A stretch of DNA of 64,000 nt from Gramella sp. KN1008 (GTDB lineage: Bacteria; Bacteroidota; Bacteroidia; Flavobacteriales; Flavobacteriaceae): the NCBI RefSeq assembly GCF_004332155.1, contig NZ_SJDV01000003.1, positions 186,001 through 250,000 on the forward strand, in the 5' to 3' direction. The stretch's first letter is position 1. Each line of letters begins with the position of its first letter. Shown here in pieces: positions 16,809 to 25,980 of the stretch. A model generated the notes under the pieces. That model was given only the letters and a program-made list of their open reading frames with translations. It was not told where the DNA came from and searched no databases. The position numbers and the translations under genes were made by a program.

Positions 16809-18116
16809 TTATTTTACAAGGAACTGTTTTGTATTAAGGCTAAGTTTTCTGGCGAGGCTTTCAATTTTCTTAAGATCATTTTTATTTTCAATGGCGTCCC
16901 GGGCGTCTTCCAGTAAAGTAGTGGCTTCTTTATCTATCACTTCATAGTAGTAGGAGTCACTGGCTTTCTGCGATTTAAGGTATAAGAACATAATGCTTAA
17001 TTTCTGAACCAGGGTCACATCGTGTTTACAATATACCCTTATTGATGCAAGTACATTATACATCAATTCTTCAAAATTAACAGTGCTGATTTTGATATAG
17101 AGCTTCCCATCTCTTGAAATACTGCTATCGTCACGCTTTTGCATGCGCAGAGCAAAAAGTTCAGTCAGATAATCTATCCCGTTCATGGCTGTCCCTGGAT
17201 CGTTAATCCCCGGCGACATAGCTTTCACAATGATCTCTGTAATCTGTTTAAATGCAAGGGCGTAGTTTTGTGTAACCAGTTCCCCGCGGGTAAAATTAAA
17301 ACTGGAAAGTATTTCTTTCACGGAATCTTCGTCAAGCTCTTTTTTAGATTTAAAAACGGGAATTCCTTTTAATACGAAAATTCCTTTGACGGGAAGTATT
17401 TCCAATTGATTTTCGTTCTTTTCACATATATCAAGAAGATTCCTTGTGAGAATATTTTGAAAATAACCTGTTTTGTTAGTGTGATACTCAAACCAGTCAG
17501 AGCTATCCGGAAAATCAGGTTTTGCTTCAGATTCCTTTTCAATTAAATAAATAAGGCGGTCTTCTGCCAGATGAAAAATTCGCTCAAGGATATTATTGAT
17601 CTGGATGTTATGCGAAATGTTATGAATAAAATAGATGAAGGCACAGATACAAACCACTGTAAACAAAATTCCAAGAAGAACAGAAAATCCCGGGATCTGA
17701 TATTTATCGCCTGTGGGTTGTATTGAAAACAGGGTAAAAATGCAGAACAGTATCGTAAAAAGATAAATTCCTAAAATTACCTGGTGATTCTTATCTGATA
17801 TTAGACCCGGTAATAATCTCGGAGAATAGTTACTTGATGCCTGGTTCAGTAATACCATTACCATCGAAAAACTAAAAACCATCATGGATATGAGCCCTGT
17901 AATGCAGGCACTAAGAATAGTTAGAGCAGTATTACCATTGTCGACTACCAGTACCGGAACATTTTCCAGTAGATATTCTGAGATACCTCTCTCTTCCAGG
18001 TAGATCATGAAAAAGGCAAAATTAAATCCCACAGCGGCTAAAAGAGTAGGATAGAAGGCAATATTGTTCCTTATTCGGGCAATAAAGGAGCTGAGGTTAT
18101 TAAAAACCTTTTTCAT
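16809..18116 (-). CDS. DUF2254 family membrane protein
   Basis: A 435-aa predicted inner-membrane protein. Two hydrophobic pairs lie in the N-terminal 165 residues (about 20-40, 62-88, 112-132, 145-165), followed by a 270-residue soluble region with conserved-looking MSPGINDPGTAMNGIDYL, the hallmark of DUF2254. Its biochemical role is not known to me. The DUF1456 gene follows closely and is probably co-transcribed. Confidence 0.88.
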   Translation of the reverse strand: MKKVFNNLSSFIARIRNNIAFYPTLLAAVGFNFAFFMIYLEERGISEYLLENVPVLVVDNGNTALTILSACITGLISMMVFSFSMVMVLLNQASSNYSPRLLPGLISDKNHQVILGIYLFTILFCIFTLFSIQPTGDKYQIPGFSVLLGILFTVVCICAFIYFIHNISHNIQINNILERIFHLAEDRLIYLIEKESEAKPDFPDSSDWFEYHTNKTGYFQNILTRNLLDICEKNENQLEILPVKGIFVLKGIPVFKSKKELDEDSVKEILSSFNFTRGELVTQNYALAFKQITEIIVKAMSPGINDPGTAMNGIDYLTELFALRMQKRDDSSISRDGKLYIKISTVNFEELMYNVLASIRVYCKHDVTLVQKLSIMFLYLKSQKASDSYYYEVIDKEATTLLEDARDAIENKNDLKKIESLARKLSLNTKQFLVK

Positions 18117-18302
18117 GCGGATGGATTTGTTTTAAAGGTAATTAATCTTAGTTCATATTTTATAAAAATTACTCGAAACACGTCAAAATGACATATTTAA
18201 AATCTAAAAAGGCGACAAACAGTCAGTTTATGAGTAATGGTATCCAGATTGCTATATTTTAATCGAAAAATAATTGATTAATAACCATAAAATATATAAG
18301 CC

Positions 18303-18746
18303 ATGAGTCTAATTAAAAGAAACGACACAAATTGGTTGCCATCAGTATTCGATGATATGTTCAGAACTGACTGGCTAGGAGGAACTACAAACGTAAACAG
18401 CATTGGGACCAGTATTCCTGCTGTAAATATCAGGGAAGATGATGATAGTTTCAATGTACAGGTTGCCGCCCCGGGTAAATCCAAGGAGGATTTCAATATT
18501 GAATTGGATAATGATGTACTGACAATCTCGGCCGAGGAAAAAAGAGAAAATGAGACTACCGATAAGAATGGCCGTTTTACAAGAAAGGAATTTAGTTACA
18601 GCAACTTTAAACGTTCTTTCAGCCTTCCTGATTCGGTAGATAGTTCGAAGATTTCTGCCTCCTATAATAATGGAGTTTTAGAAATAGCGCTTCCTAAAAA
18701 AGAAGAAGCTAAAGTTCAGGCCAAGAGAATGATCGATATATCATAA
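18303..18746 (+). CDS. Hsp20/alpha-crystallin small heat shock protein
   Basis: A 147-aa ATP-independent holdase that binds unfolding proteins. The alpha-crystallin domain runs from about residue 37 (PAVNIREDDDSFNVQVAAPG) to 135, with the typical FSYSNFKRSFSLPDSV segment and the closing NGVLEIALPK motif. The N-terminus (MSLIKRND...WLPSVFDDMF) is typical of Bacteroidota Hsp20 proteins. It stands alone, with its own terminator. No CIRCE-type inverted repeat is evident upstream. Confidence 0.95.
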   Translation: MSLIKRNDTNWLPSVFDDMFRTDWLGGTTNVNSIGTSIPAVNIREDDDSFNVQVAAPGKSKEDFNIELDNDVLTISAEEKRENETTDKNGRFTRKEFSYSNFKRSFSLPDSVDSSKISASYNNGVLEIALPKKEEAKVQAKRMIDIS

Positions 18747-18772
18747 CCTGAAAAATTGAATTAGTTAAAGAG

Positions 18773-18798
18773 AAAACGCCCTGATGGGGCGTTTTTTT
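18773..18798 (+). terminator. Terminator of the hsp20 gene
   Basis: Stem ACGCCC/GGGCGT with a five-base loop, preceded by A residues and followed by seven T residues, 27 bases past the hsp20 stop. Confidence 0.88.
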
Positions 18799-18914
18799 AT
18801 TTCTAATACTCCCGGAGGAGCCAACAAATACTCAGATTTTAATTAAGCATAACGGTTATTAAAATAGTAAGGAAATTGTTTTTAATACATCGTGGTATGA
18901 CCAAAATCATACTC

Positions 18915-18928
18915 TATCAACGTTGATA
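18915..18928. promoter_or_regulatory. Perfect 14-bp palindrome upstream of iorA
   Basis: TATCAACGTTGATA equals its own reverse complement. It lies about 90 bases before the iorA start in a 270-base non-coding gap. The size and symmetry suit an operator for a dimeric regulator; no regulator can be named. Confidence 0.5.
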
Positions 18929-18943
18929 CTTTTAAATTAGGCT

Positions 18944-18956
18944 ACGCTTAAAGCGT
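18944..18956. promoter_or_regulatory. Short inverted repeat upstream of iorA
   Basis: ACGCTT-A-AAGCGT, a 6-bp inverted repeat around one central base, lying between the two larger inverted repeats of the iorA upstream region. On its own it could be chance. Confidence 0.3.
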
Positions 18957-18962
18957 GTGTTG

Positions 18963-18991
18963 TGAAATGTCCATATAGAGATGACATTTCA
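18963..18991. promoter_or_regulatory. 9-bp inverted repeat before iorA, candidate operator
   Basis: TGAAATGTC (18963-18971) and GACATTTCA (18983-18991) are perfect inverted copies separated by 11 bases, giving 20 bp between centres, or two helical turns. This geometry suits a dimeric transcription factor. It ends 25 bases before the iorA ATG. Confidence 0.5.
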
Positions 18992-19016
18992 TCCGCTCAC
19001 AAATAAATTTAACCAG

Positions 19017-20642
19017 ATGAAAAGTTTACTCTTAGGTAATGAAGCGCTTGCTCAAGGCAGTATTGATGCTGGTTTATCAGGTGTTTACGCTTATCCCGGC
19101 ACGCCTTCGACTGAAATTACCGAATATATTCAAAAATCAAAACTTGCACAGGATCTCAAGATACATACAACCTGGTCGGTTAATGAAAAGACGGCCATGG
19201 AAGCTGCTTTAGGAATGTCTTATGTTGGCAAAAGATCTATGGTGGTTATGAAGCATGTAGGTTTAAATGTGGCTTCAGATGTGTTTATGAATATGGCCGT
19301 TTCAGGGATAAATGGCGGACTGGTAGTTGTTGTAGCCGATGATCCTTCCATGCATTCCTCCCAGAATGAACAGGATTCCAGATTTTACGGGAAATTTGCG
19401 ATGATCCCTATTCTGGAGCCATCAAATCAACAGGAAGCCTATAATGTGATGTCTTACGCCTTTGATCTTTCCGAAGAATTACAACTACCTGTTTTATTAA
19501 GAATGGTCACCCGTTTATCGCATTCCCGGGCAGGCATAGAAACAGGTGAAAAAAGAGACCAGAACGGTATGAACTTACCGGAGGATACTTCACGTTTTGC
19601 TTTACTTCCTCTAAACGCGAGAAAGCAGTATGACATTCTGGTAGATAAAAAGGAAATTTTAATTGAACGTTCTGAAAAATCAGATTTAAACACCTTAAAA
19701 TTAAGTAAGAATAAGGGTACAGGCATCATAGCTTGTGGGTTGGCATATAACTATTTGATGGAGAATATAGGAGAAAATGAAGCTTCCTATTCGGTTCTGA
19801 AAATATCACAGTATCCTTTGCCTAAAGAAAAGATAAGGGCTTTATACCGGCATTGTGATAAAATCTTAGTGATGGAGGAAGGCTATCCTGTGGTGGAAGA
19901 ATTATTGCACAACTATTTTGATGAGAATGATAAAATAAAAGGAAGGTTATCCGGAGATCTACCAAGAACCGGCGAATTAAACCCTACAGTAGTCGGTAGC
20001 GCTTTGGGATTGATTCAGGAAAAAGTTACTCCTGTTTCTTCTGTAGTTACTCCAAGGCCTCCACAACTTTGTGAAGGTTGCGGGCATACTGATCTTTTTA
20101 ATACCATAAATGAACTCATTCCTGAGATCGGGGACAAAAATGTTTTCGGGGATATTGGTTGTTACGCTCTTGGTGCCTTACCTCCTTTGAATACCATCAA
20201 TACCCTGATAGATATGGGAGCATCCATAACCATGGCGAAAGGAGCTGCTGATGCGGGAATGGAGAATGCCATTGCGGTTATTGGTGATTCCACTTTTACA
20301 CATTCCGGAATGACAGGGCTTTTGGATGCCGTTTATGAAAACTCGCCAATCACGGTCATTATTTCAGACAACTCTGCCGTTGCCATGACCGGAGCTCAGG
20401 AATCAACTGCAGTGGGAAGATTGCGTAAAATCTGTTTGGGGATAGGCGTTCATCCGGATCATCTGAAGACTATGGTGCCTTTAAAAAAGAATCACAAAGA
20501 AAATGTGGAGCTATTACGGAAAGAATTGAATTACAAAGGTGTTTCAGTCATTATTTCTGAGAGACCTTGTGTGAGATTATCCAGAGATCAGAAAGAGGAG
20601 ATCAAGGCCAGAATTGCGTCATTGAATTGTGAGTGTAATTGA
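19017..20642 (+). CDS. iorA: Indolepyruvate/2-oxo acid oxidoreductase alpha subunit (IorA-like), no ferredoxin domain
   Basis: A 541-aa thiamine-diphosphate enzyme subunit. The family oxidatively decarboxylates aryl-pyruvates to aryl-acetyl-CoA. The pyrimidine-binding domain is first (YPGTPSTE at 26-33, cofactor Glu57), then a linker domain. The diphosphate-binding domain follows: CEGCGH at 352-357, GDST at 423-426, DN at 451-452, AMTGAQ. Archaeal IorA ends in a domain with two 4Fe-4S clusters; here the protein stops just after ISERPC, leaving only a short tail with Cys538 and Cys540. The electron acceptor is therefore unclear. The ATG at 19017 matches the family start; an in-frame ATG 36 bases upstream falls within the inverted repeat. 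iorB follows after 27 bases. Confidence 0.9.
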   Translation: MKSLLLGNEALAQGSIDAGLSGVYAYPGTPSTEITEYIQKSKLAQDLKIHTTWSVNEKTAMEAALGMSYVGKRSMVVMKHVGLNVASDVFMNMAVSGINGGLVVVVADDPSMHSSQNEQDSRFYGKFAMIPILEPSNQQEAYNVMSYAFDLSEELQLPVLLRMVTRLSHSRAGIETGEKRDQNGMNLPEDTSRFALLPLNARKQYDILVDKKEILIERSEKSDLNTLKLSKNKGTGIIACGLAYNYLMENIGENEASYSVLKISQYPLPKEKIRALYRHCDKILVMEEGYPVVEELLHNYFDENDKIKGRLSGDLPRTGELNPTVVGSALGLIQEKVTPVSSVVTPRPPQLCEGCGHTDLFNTINELIPEIGDKNVFGDIGCYALGALPPLNTINTLIDMGASITMAKGAADAGMENAIAVIGDSTFTHSGMTGLLDAVYENSPITVIISDNSAVAMTGAQESTAVGRLRKICLGIGVHPDHLKTMVPLKKNHKENVELLRKELNYKGVSVIISERPCVRLSRDQKEEIKARIASLNCECN

Positions 20643-20669
20643 CCAGTTGAAACCATTAAACAGAAACAG

Positions 20670-21269
20670 ATGAAAACAAATATCATATTATCAGGTGTAG
20701 GCGGACAGGGGATTCTTACTATCGCCGCGGTCCTGGATACAGCAGCCTTAAGCGAAGATTTGTTCATTAAACAATCAGAAGTTCACGGGATGAGCCAGCG
20801 TGGCGGAGCGGTTCAATCGCATGTGAGAATATCTGATAAGGAAATATTTTCAGATCTGATTCCGGAAGGACAGGCCGATCTGATATTATCGGTAGAACCG
20901 ATGGAATTGCTGAGGTATACCCCTTTCTTGAAAAAAGACGGCTGGCTGGTTACAGATTCAGAGTCTTTTGTGAATACTTCCAATTATCCTGAAAAAGGTG
21001 ATCTTTTCCATCAGATAAAACAACATCCAAATCATGTGATTGTAGATGCAACTGAAATCGCTAAAAAGATAGGGAATTCCAAAATTGCCAACATTGTGTT
21101 ACTGGGAGCCGCATCAGGCATAATACCTTTATCCGAAAAGAGCTTGCTTGAAGCCATAAAGAAATTGTTCCAGCACAAAAGTGAAAGGATTATCAAACTA
21201 AATCTGGAAGCTTTCAATGAAGGAAAAAAAGTAGCCGAAGGAATCACTGATGTTGCTAACAGTAATTAG
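20670..21269 (+). CDS. iorB: Indolepyruvate/2-oxo acid oxidoreductase beta subunit (IorB-like)
   Basis: A 199-aa gamma-type subunit of the 2-oxoacid:acceptor oxidoreductases. It opens with the GVGGQG loop (9-14) and has the characteristic SEVHGMSQRGG (36-46) that contacts CoA and the cofactor. It pairs with the upstream IorA to complete the enzyme. The gene is convergent with the aminotransferase gene, 22 bases apart, with no strong terminator between them. Confidence 0.93.
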   Translation: MKTNIILSGVGGQGILTIAAVLDTAALSEDLFIKQSEVHGMSQRGGAVQSHVRISDKEIFSDLIPEGQADLILSVEPMELLRYTPFLKKDGWLVTDSESFVNTSNYPEKGDLFHQIKQHPNHVIVDATEIAKKIGNSKIANIVLLGAASGIIPLSEKSLLEAIKKLFQHKSERIIKLNLEAFNEGKKVAEGITDVANSN

Positions 21270-21291
21270 ATTCCTGTAAAATAACTGCACT

Positions 21292-22509
21292 TTATGAGAG
21301 GCTGATTTTAGAACTTTGTAGGGCTCTTTTAATTGTTTCAGATAAGATAATAACTCCTTTCTCAATGTGTTCCTTTGGCATATTTGAAAACGAAAGCCGC
21401 AATCTGTCGTCCTTTTTACTTGCGGGATCAAAGGTCCTGCCCGTTACAAACACAACTCCTTTGGAAACCGTTTCTTTGAAAATGTCCGTAGACTTAATAT
21501 GCGGTGGTAATTTAAGCCAGATATAAAAACCTCCTTTGGGTTCGTTCCAGGTGATCTCTTTGGGCATATGGGTTTTCAAATGTTTTTGAAGCAAGTTCTT
21601 GCGCTCCAGATATTCCTTCCTCAAAAATGTTAAATAGGGCTCCAGTTTATGTTGGGCCAAAAAATCATTGGCCAATATCTGCATGAAATTGGACGTACAA
21701 GCATCCATTGACTGTTTGACCGTTTCTGCTTTTTCAAAGATCTCTTCGGAAGAAAGCATAAAGCCTAGTCTGAAACCAGGGCCCAGTATTTTTGAAAATG
21801 AACCTGTATAGATGATTTCAACATTCTCTACACCAAATGATTTCATGGATCTGGTAAGGTGTTTTTCATCTTCATTAAAATAGAGGTCACTGTAAGCATC
21901 ATCTTCCAGTAATATTATTCCTGTACCCGATAATACTTCCAGGAGTTGTTTTTTTCTTTCAGGAGTATAAATGATTCCCGCCGGATTGTGATAGTTAGGT
22001 GTGACATACAGAAATTTAGGCTTCCGGTCTAAGGATGCAATCTTACTTTTTAAAGCCTTTATATCAATCCCATCCTTATCAATGGGGATACTGTGTATCT
22101 CGGCTCCTGCAGTTTCAAAAACCGACAAAGCTCCTACAAAACTGGGATTTTCTGTTAATATGATATCACCTTCGTTTACAAATTCCTGGGTAATTATTGC
22201 GATGGCCTGAAGAGAACCGGTGGTGATCAAGATTCTGTTTTCACCAACAGGCAATCCTTTTTCTTTCAAATAGCTTTCCAGTGACTTGATGAGAGGAGGA
22301 TATCCTGAGGTTGGGCCGTATTGAAAACATAGTTTTTTTATGTCTTCAGGCAAGGATTTATAGATATCATCGATTTGATCCACGGGAAACAGATCATTAT
22401 TTGGCATTCCGCCGGCAAATGAAATCAGGTTTTTTCCAGAAGCCTGTTTCATTAATTGTTTAATGTCTTCTGAATGCATGGAATTGACCGCCCTTGAGAA
22501 TGCATACAT
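21292..22509 (-). CDS. PLP-dependent aminotransferase (fold type I, LysN/aromatic group)
   Basis: A 405-aa class I/II aminotransferase without the helix-turn-helix of MocR regulators. The PLP site is intact: Asn176 (NYHNPAG), Asp203 and Tyr206 (EDDAYSD), Schiff-base Lys240 (TGSFSK) and Arg247 (GPGFRLGF). The sequence looks like the archaeal-type aromatic or 2-aminoadipate aminotransferases. Beside an indolepyruvate oxidoreductase and an ADP-forming acyl-CoA synthetase, the likely role is converting an aromatic or branched amino acid to its 2-oxo acid. Substrate choice is inferred from neighbours. Confidence 0.88.
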   Translation of the reverse strand: MYAFSRAVNSMHSEDIKQLMKQASGKNLISFAGGMPNNDLFPVDQIDDIYKSLPEDIKKLCFQYGPTSGYPPLIKSLESYLKEKGLPVGENRILITTGSLQAIAIITQEFVNEGDIILTENPSFVGALSVFETAGAEIHSIPIDKDGIDIKALKSKIASLDRKPKFLYVTPNYHNPAGIIYTPERKKQLLEVLSGTGIILLEDDAYSDLYFNEDEKHLTRSMKSFGVENVEIIYTGSFSKILGPGFRLGFMLSSEEIFEKAETVKQSMDACTSNFMQILANDFLAQHKLEPYLTFLRKEYLERKNLLQKHLKTHMPKEITWNEPKGGFYIWLKLPPHIKSTDIFKETVSKGVVFVTGRTFDPASKKDDRLRLSFSNMPKEHIEKGVIILSETIKRALQSSKISLS

Positions 22510-22632
22510 AGCCTGAAAGGTTTAGCTGGTTTATCAAAATAACAAAAAGGAAATCGAACATATCCTGATGAATGTCAGTTAAAATCATATTTCAAATGAC
22601 TTCCTTTACAATTACTAAATTCCTTGCTTTCT

Positions 22633-24690
22633 ATGCTTCATTCAAAACTGATTCATCCAAAAAGCATTGTTGTCGTTGGGGGCTCTGATAATATTCACAG
22701 TCCTGGCGGAAGAGTTTTAAAAAACCTGCTCGACCATGATTTTAAGGGACAATTATTTGTTGTCAATCCCAAACAGGACAGTGTGCAGGGAGTTAAATCT
22801 TATAATCATATTAATGATATTCCTGAAGTAGACCTGGCAATAATCGCTATCTCGGCCAACTATGTTTTGGATACCGTTAGGGTTCTTACCCGACAGAAAA
22901 ATACCAAAGGCTTGATAGTCTTTTCTGCTGGTTTCAGTGAAAAAGATAAAAAAGGCGAAAAGCTGGAAAGGGAAATTGTTGAAATGATCAATGAAGCTGG
23001 TGGAAGTTTATTAGGTCCAAACAACATTGGATTGATAAATGAGAATTACACCGGGGTTTTTACCACCCCAATTCCAAAACTGGATAAAAAGGGAGTTGAT
23101 TTTGTATCCGGTTCTGGTGCCACGGCCGTTTTTATTATTGAAGCGGCAGAAAGCATGGGACTAACATTTTCGGGCATTTACAGTGTAGGAAACAGTGCTC
23201 AGATAGGAGTGGAGGAAGTTCTGGAATATTTAGACCACTCTTTTGATCCGGAAAGAAGCTCGAAAGTCAAGCTGCTCTATATTGAAAGCATTAAGAACCC
23301 GCTCAAGTTTTTAAACCATACGGCATCATTAATGCGTAAAGGTTGCAAGATAGCTGCTATTAAGGCCGGGAGTTCCGAAGAAGGGAACAGGGCTGCTTCC
23401 TCACACACGGGAGCTATAGCCAATTCAGATGTTTTTATAGACACCTTGTTTAAAAAAGCGGGAATAATTCGTTGCTATGGCAGGAATGAATTGATTATTG
23501 TTGCCGGCATACTCTTGCAGACGGAATCAAAAGGAAAGAATATTGCGATTATCACGCATGCGGGAGGACCAGCCGTAATGCTGACCGATGTTCTTTCAAA
23601 GAACGGACTGAAAATTCCTCATTTGGAAGGTGAAGAAAGTGAAACATTGTTGAGCCAGTTATTTGAGGGATCTTCGGTATCCAATCCTATAGATTTTTTA
23701 GCAACAGGTAATGCACAGCAATTAGAAGCTATTATTGATTTTTGCGAAAATAAATGTCCGGAAATTGATGCCATGGCGGTCATTTTTGGAAGCCCGGGTT
23801 TAACAGGTGTAGATGATGTATATGATGTACTGAATAAAAAGATCAGGACATCTAAAAAACCCATATATGCTATTTTGCCATCTGTGGTGAATGTGAAGAA
23901 TGAAATCCGGGATTTTATAAAGAAAGGTAATATCGCGTTTCATGATGAAGTCTTATTCGGGAATGCACTCGCTAAGGTATATAATCAGATAACTGTCACT
24001 GAGAAAGTCCAGGATCCTGACCTAAATTCGTCCAAAAAGATAAGAGCCCTGATAGATAAATTTTCTAACGGCTATATACCAACAGAAGCAGCCATTGAAT
24101 TGCTGGATTATGCCGGGGTGAAATTTGCTGCTCCGGTTTATGTTAAGAATGAAGCCGAGCTAAAAAAAGTTTCAAAGTCTGTTACATGCCCGGTAGTTAT
24201 GAAGGTTGAAGGACCTTTACATAAATCAGATGTTGGTGGGGTCATTTTGAATATTTCCAATGAAACCGGATTATTGGATAGCTTCCATAAGTTGATGCGA
24301 ATTGAAGGTGCAAACTCTGTTATGATCCAGCCTATGATTAAGGGGATGGAACTATTTATTGGAGCTAAAAAGGAAACTAACTATCCTCATGTAATTTTAT
24401 GCGGAATGGGAGGAATTTTTGTGGAAATATTAAAAGATATAAGTGCCTCAATGATTCCTGTTTCGGAGAAAGAAGCTGTAAAAATGATCACGGATCTGAA
24501 AGCATATCCAATGTTAAAAGGGGTGAGGGGACAAAGTGGTATAAACATCCAGTCCTTTGCTGAAACGATCGTAAAAATTTCAGATCTATTGACTATGATT
24601 CCTGAAATTGCAGAATTAGACCTTAATCCTCTTATGGCTACAAAAAATGATCTGACTGCTGTAGATGTAAGAATACGTATTGAAAAATAA
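22633..24690 (+). CDS. ADP-forming acyl-CoA synthetase, fused alpha-beta
   Basis: A 685-aa acetate--CoA ligase (ADP-forming) family enzyme, which converts acyl-CoA, ADP and phosphate to acid, CoA and ATP. The order is a CoA-binding Rossmann domain (about 6-135), a succinyl-CoA-synthetase-like flavodoxin domain with the phospho-relay histidine His258 (ASSHTGA), a second ligase domain (about 295-440), and an ATP-grasp domain (about 470-685; PVVMKVEGPLHKSDVGGV). Archaeal enzymes often have these as two subunits; here they are fused. It is divergent from the aminotransferase gene and would complete ATP-yielding breakdown of the IorAB product. The ATG at 22633 is preferred to a TTG at 22624. Confidence 0.92.
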   Translation: MLHSKLIHPKSIVVVGGSDNIHSPGGRVLKNLLDHDFKGQLFVVNPKQDSVQGVKSYNHINDIPEVDLAIIAISANYVLDTVRVLTRQKNTKGLIVFSAGFSEKDKKGEKLEREIVEMINEAGGSLLGPNNIGLINENYTGVFTTPIPKLDKKGVDFVSGSGATAVFIIEAAESMGLTFSGIYSVGNSAQIGVEEVLEYLDHSFDPERSSKVKLLYIESIKNPLKFLNHTASLMRKGCKIAAIKAGSSEEGNRAASSHTGAIANSDVFIDTLFKKAGIIRCYGRNELIIVAGILLQTESKGKNIAIITHAGGPAVMLTDVLSKNGLKIPHLEGEESETLLSQLFEGSSVSNPIDFLATGNAQQLEAIIDFCENKCPEIDAMAVIFGSPGLTGVDDVYDVLNKKIRTSKKPIYAILPSVVNVKNEIRDFIKKGNIAFHDEVLFGNALAKVYNQITVTEKVQDPDLNSSKKIRALIDKFSNGYIPTEAAIELLDYAGVKFAAPVYVKNEAELKKVSKSVTCPVVMKVEGPLHKSDVGGVILNISNETGLLDSFHKLMRIEGANSVMIQPMIKGMELFIGAKKETNYPHVILCGMGGIFVEILKDISASMIPVSEKEAVKMITDLKAYPMLKGVRGQSGINIQSFAETIVKISDLLTMIPEIAELDLNPLMATKNDLTAVDVRIRIEK

Positions 24691-24762
24691 GTGGTTTATT
24701 CTCTGATCAAGATAAGGCTCTTACATTTGTTCTCGTCGTTGCATATAGTAAAAGTTCCTTTT

Positions 24763-25980
24763 TCAATTGTCGATCAGGATCCACCTGTTCCCGGCACTTT
24801 GGATTGTAAAAACCTGCTGAGGTTTGATACTAAGTATCTTGGAATTGGTCCTTAAGTCAAAAAGATCATCTCCTCCCTGGAAAATAAAAGTTTTTTCAGA
24901 GTTCCCCGGCCAGTTCAATAGTCGGATGACCCTTCCTTTATTGGCTGCGGATGGAGGAATTATCAAACCGGATACCTGATTGTTAATTCTCAGGGTTCCA
25001 ATATCATCGGTGATCATAAAATCTCCTGTTGAACTTGTGGTTGAGGAGTAGTTTTCAAAACCCGCATTTGCCCATGAAACTTGCCCGTTTGCATTGGTCA
25101 TCATTACCTGGCCCTCAGTCCCTCTTGCTGTAGGTAATACATATTCTGTGTCGGGAGTTAGGCCAATTCCCAGCCTTCCTGCAAAATACCCGGCGAATAC
25201 ATTACTATTGGTATCTCCTAAAGCAATACTGTAAATTCCATATATATTTCCAACCCCCTGAACGCTTCCAATTTCCGAATAGATCCCATAATTATTGCTT
25301 TTTGCGCCAAAAGTGCGACCAACACGGTTGAATATTCCATAGATGTCATTGGTTCCGGTATTCTGGTATGTTTCATTAAAAATACCATAATGAATTCCGG
25401 TTCCGGCTCCGCCTACATTCGTCTTGATCCCATATTTGGTTCCGTTTGTAGCGCTCCGGTTGTCATTAATAATTCCATAGGTGGTCAGGTTATCGGTCGC
25501 AGAATTGGCATTATCTACTTCCAGACCTTTTTTCAGGCCAAGATCTTTACCTGTACCAATTGCGATCTGTAATCTGGAGGTGATCTGGTCGGTTCCAATC
25601 CCAACACTGGCATCCCTGTAAATAAGATCGGTTAAATTATTCGGGCTGCTTGTTGTCCCCGGTTTATAGAAGTTGGATACTGAAGCATCTGCCAGCATGG
25701 GTTTCCATTTGGTCTCTAACGCATTCCAGTAATAAAAACCAGAATTATAACCGCTAATGTTCTTATTCAGAAAAACGAACATTCCGTGCTGGTCACTTCC
25801 GGGATTATCCGAAGGAAATTTTTCAATCCTCGGGATTAATATACCATCTATATTGGCAGGATTATCTTTATCGGTGGCTATAATATCCAGTTGAGCCTTT
25901 GGAGTTGAGGTGCCAATCCCAACCTGAGCACATAGGTTACTACTTAATAGCAGAAAGAAAAAAGCATAATAATTTCTCAT
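24763..25980 (-). CDS. Exported surface protein with tail-fibre-like N-terminus
   Basis: A 405-aa secreted protein common in Bacteroidota. After a signal peptide (MRNYYAFFFLLLSSNLCAQ) comes VGIGTSTPKAQLDI and then ILIPRIEKFP, a signature of repeat-rich cell-surface proteins. The middle is rich in Gly, Asn and Thr with repeated YGI(F/Y/K) units (about 155-260), suggesting beta-helix or fibre structure. No catalytic motif and no obvious C-terminal sorting domain are seen. The ATG at 25980 places the signal peptide at the terminus; an in-frame ATG at 26004 would add eight residues encoded by an inverted repeat. Confidence 0.78.
   Translation of the reverse strand: MRNYYAFFFLLLSSNLCAQVGIGTSTPKAQLDIIATDKDNPANIDGILIPRIEKFPSDNPGSDQHGMFVFLNKNISGYNSGFYYWNALETKWKPMLADASVSNFYKPGTTSSPNNLTDLIYRDASVGIGTDQITSRLQIAIGTGKDLGLKKGLEVDNANSATDNLTTYGIINDNRSATNGTKYGIKTNVGGAGTGIHYGIFNETYQNTGTNDIYGIFNRVGRTFGAKSNNYGIYSEIGSVQGVGNIYGIYSIALGDTNSNVFAGYFAGRLGIGLTPDTEYVLPTARGTEGQVMMTNANGQVSWANAGFENYSSTTSSTGDFMITDDIGTLRINNQVSGLIIPPSAANKGRVIRLLNWPGNSEKTFIFQGGDDLFDLRTNSKILSIKPQQVFTIQSAGNRWILIDN

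Noticed and set aside
22510..22632. A TGAATGTCA...AAATGAC pair in the aminotransferase/synthetase gap, similar to the iorA inverted repeat
   Set aside because: The arms match only partly (4-5 bases in the right register), so no shared operator can be claimed.
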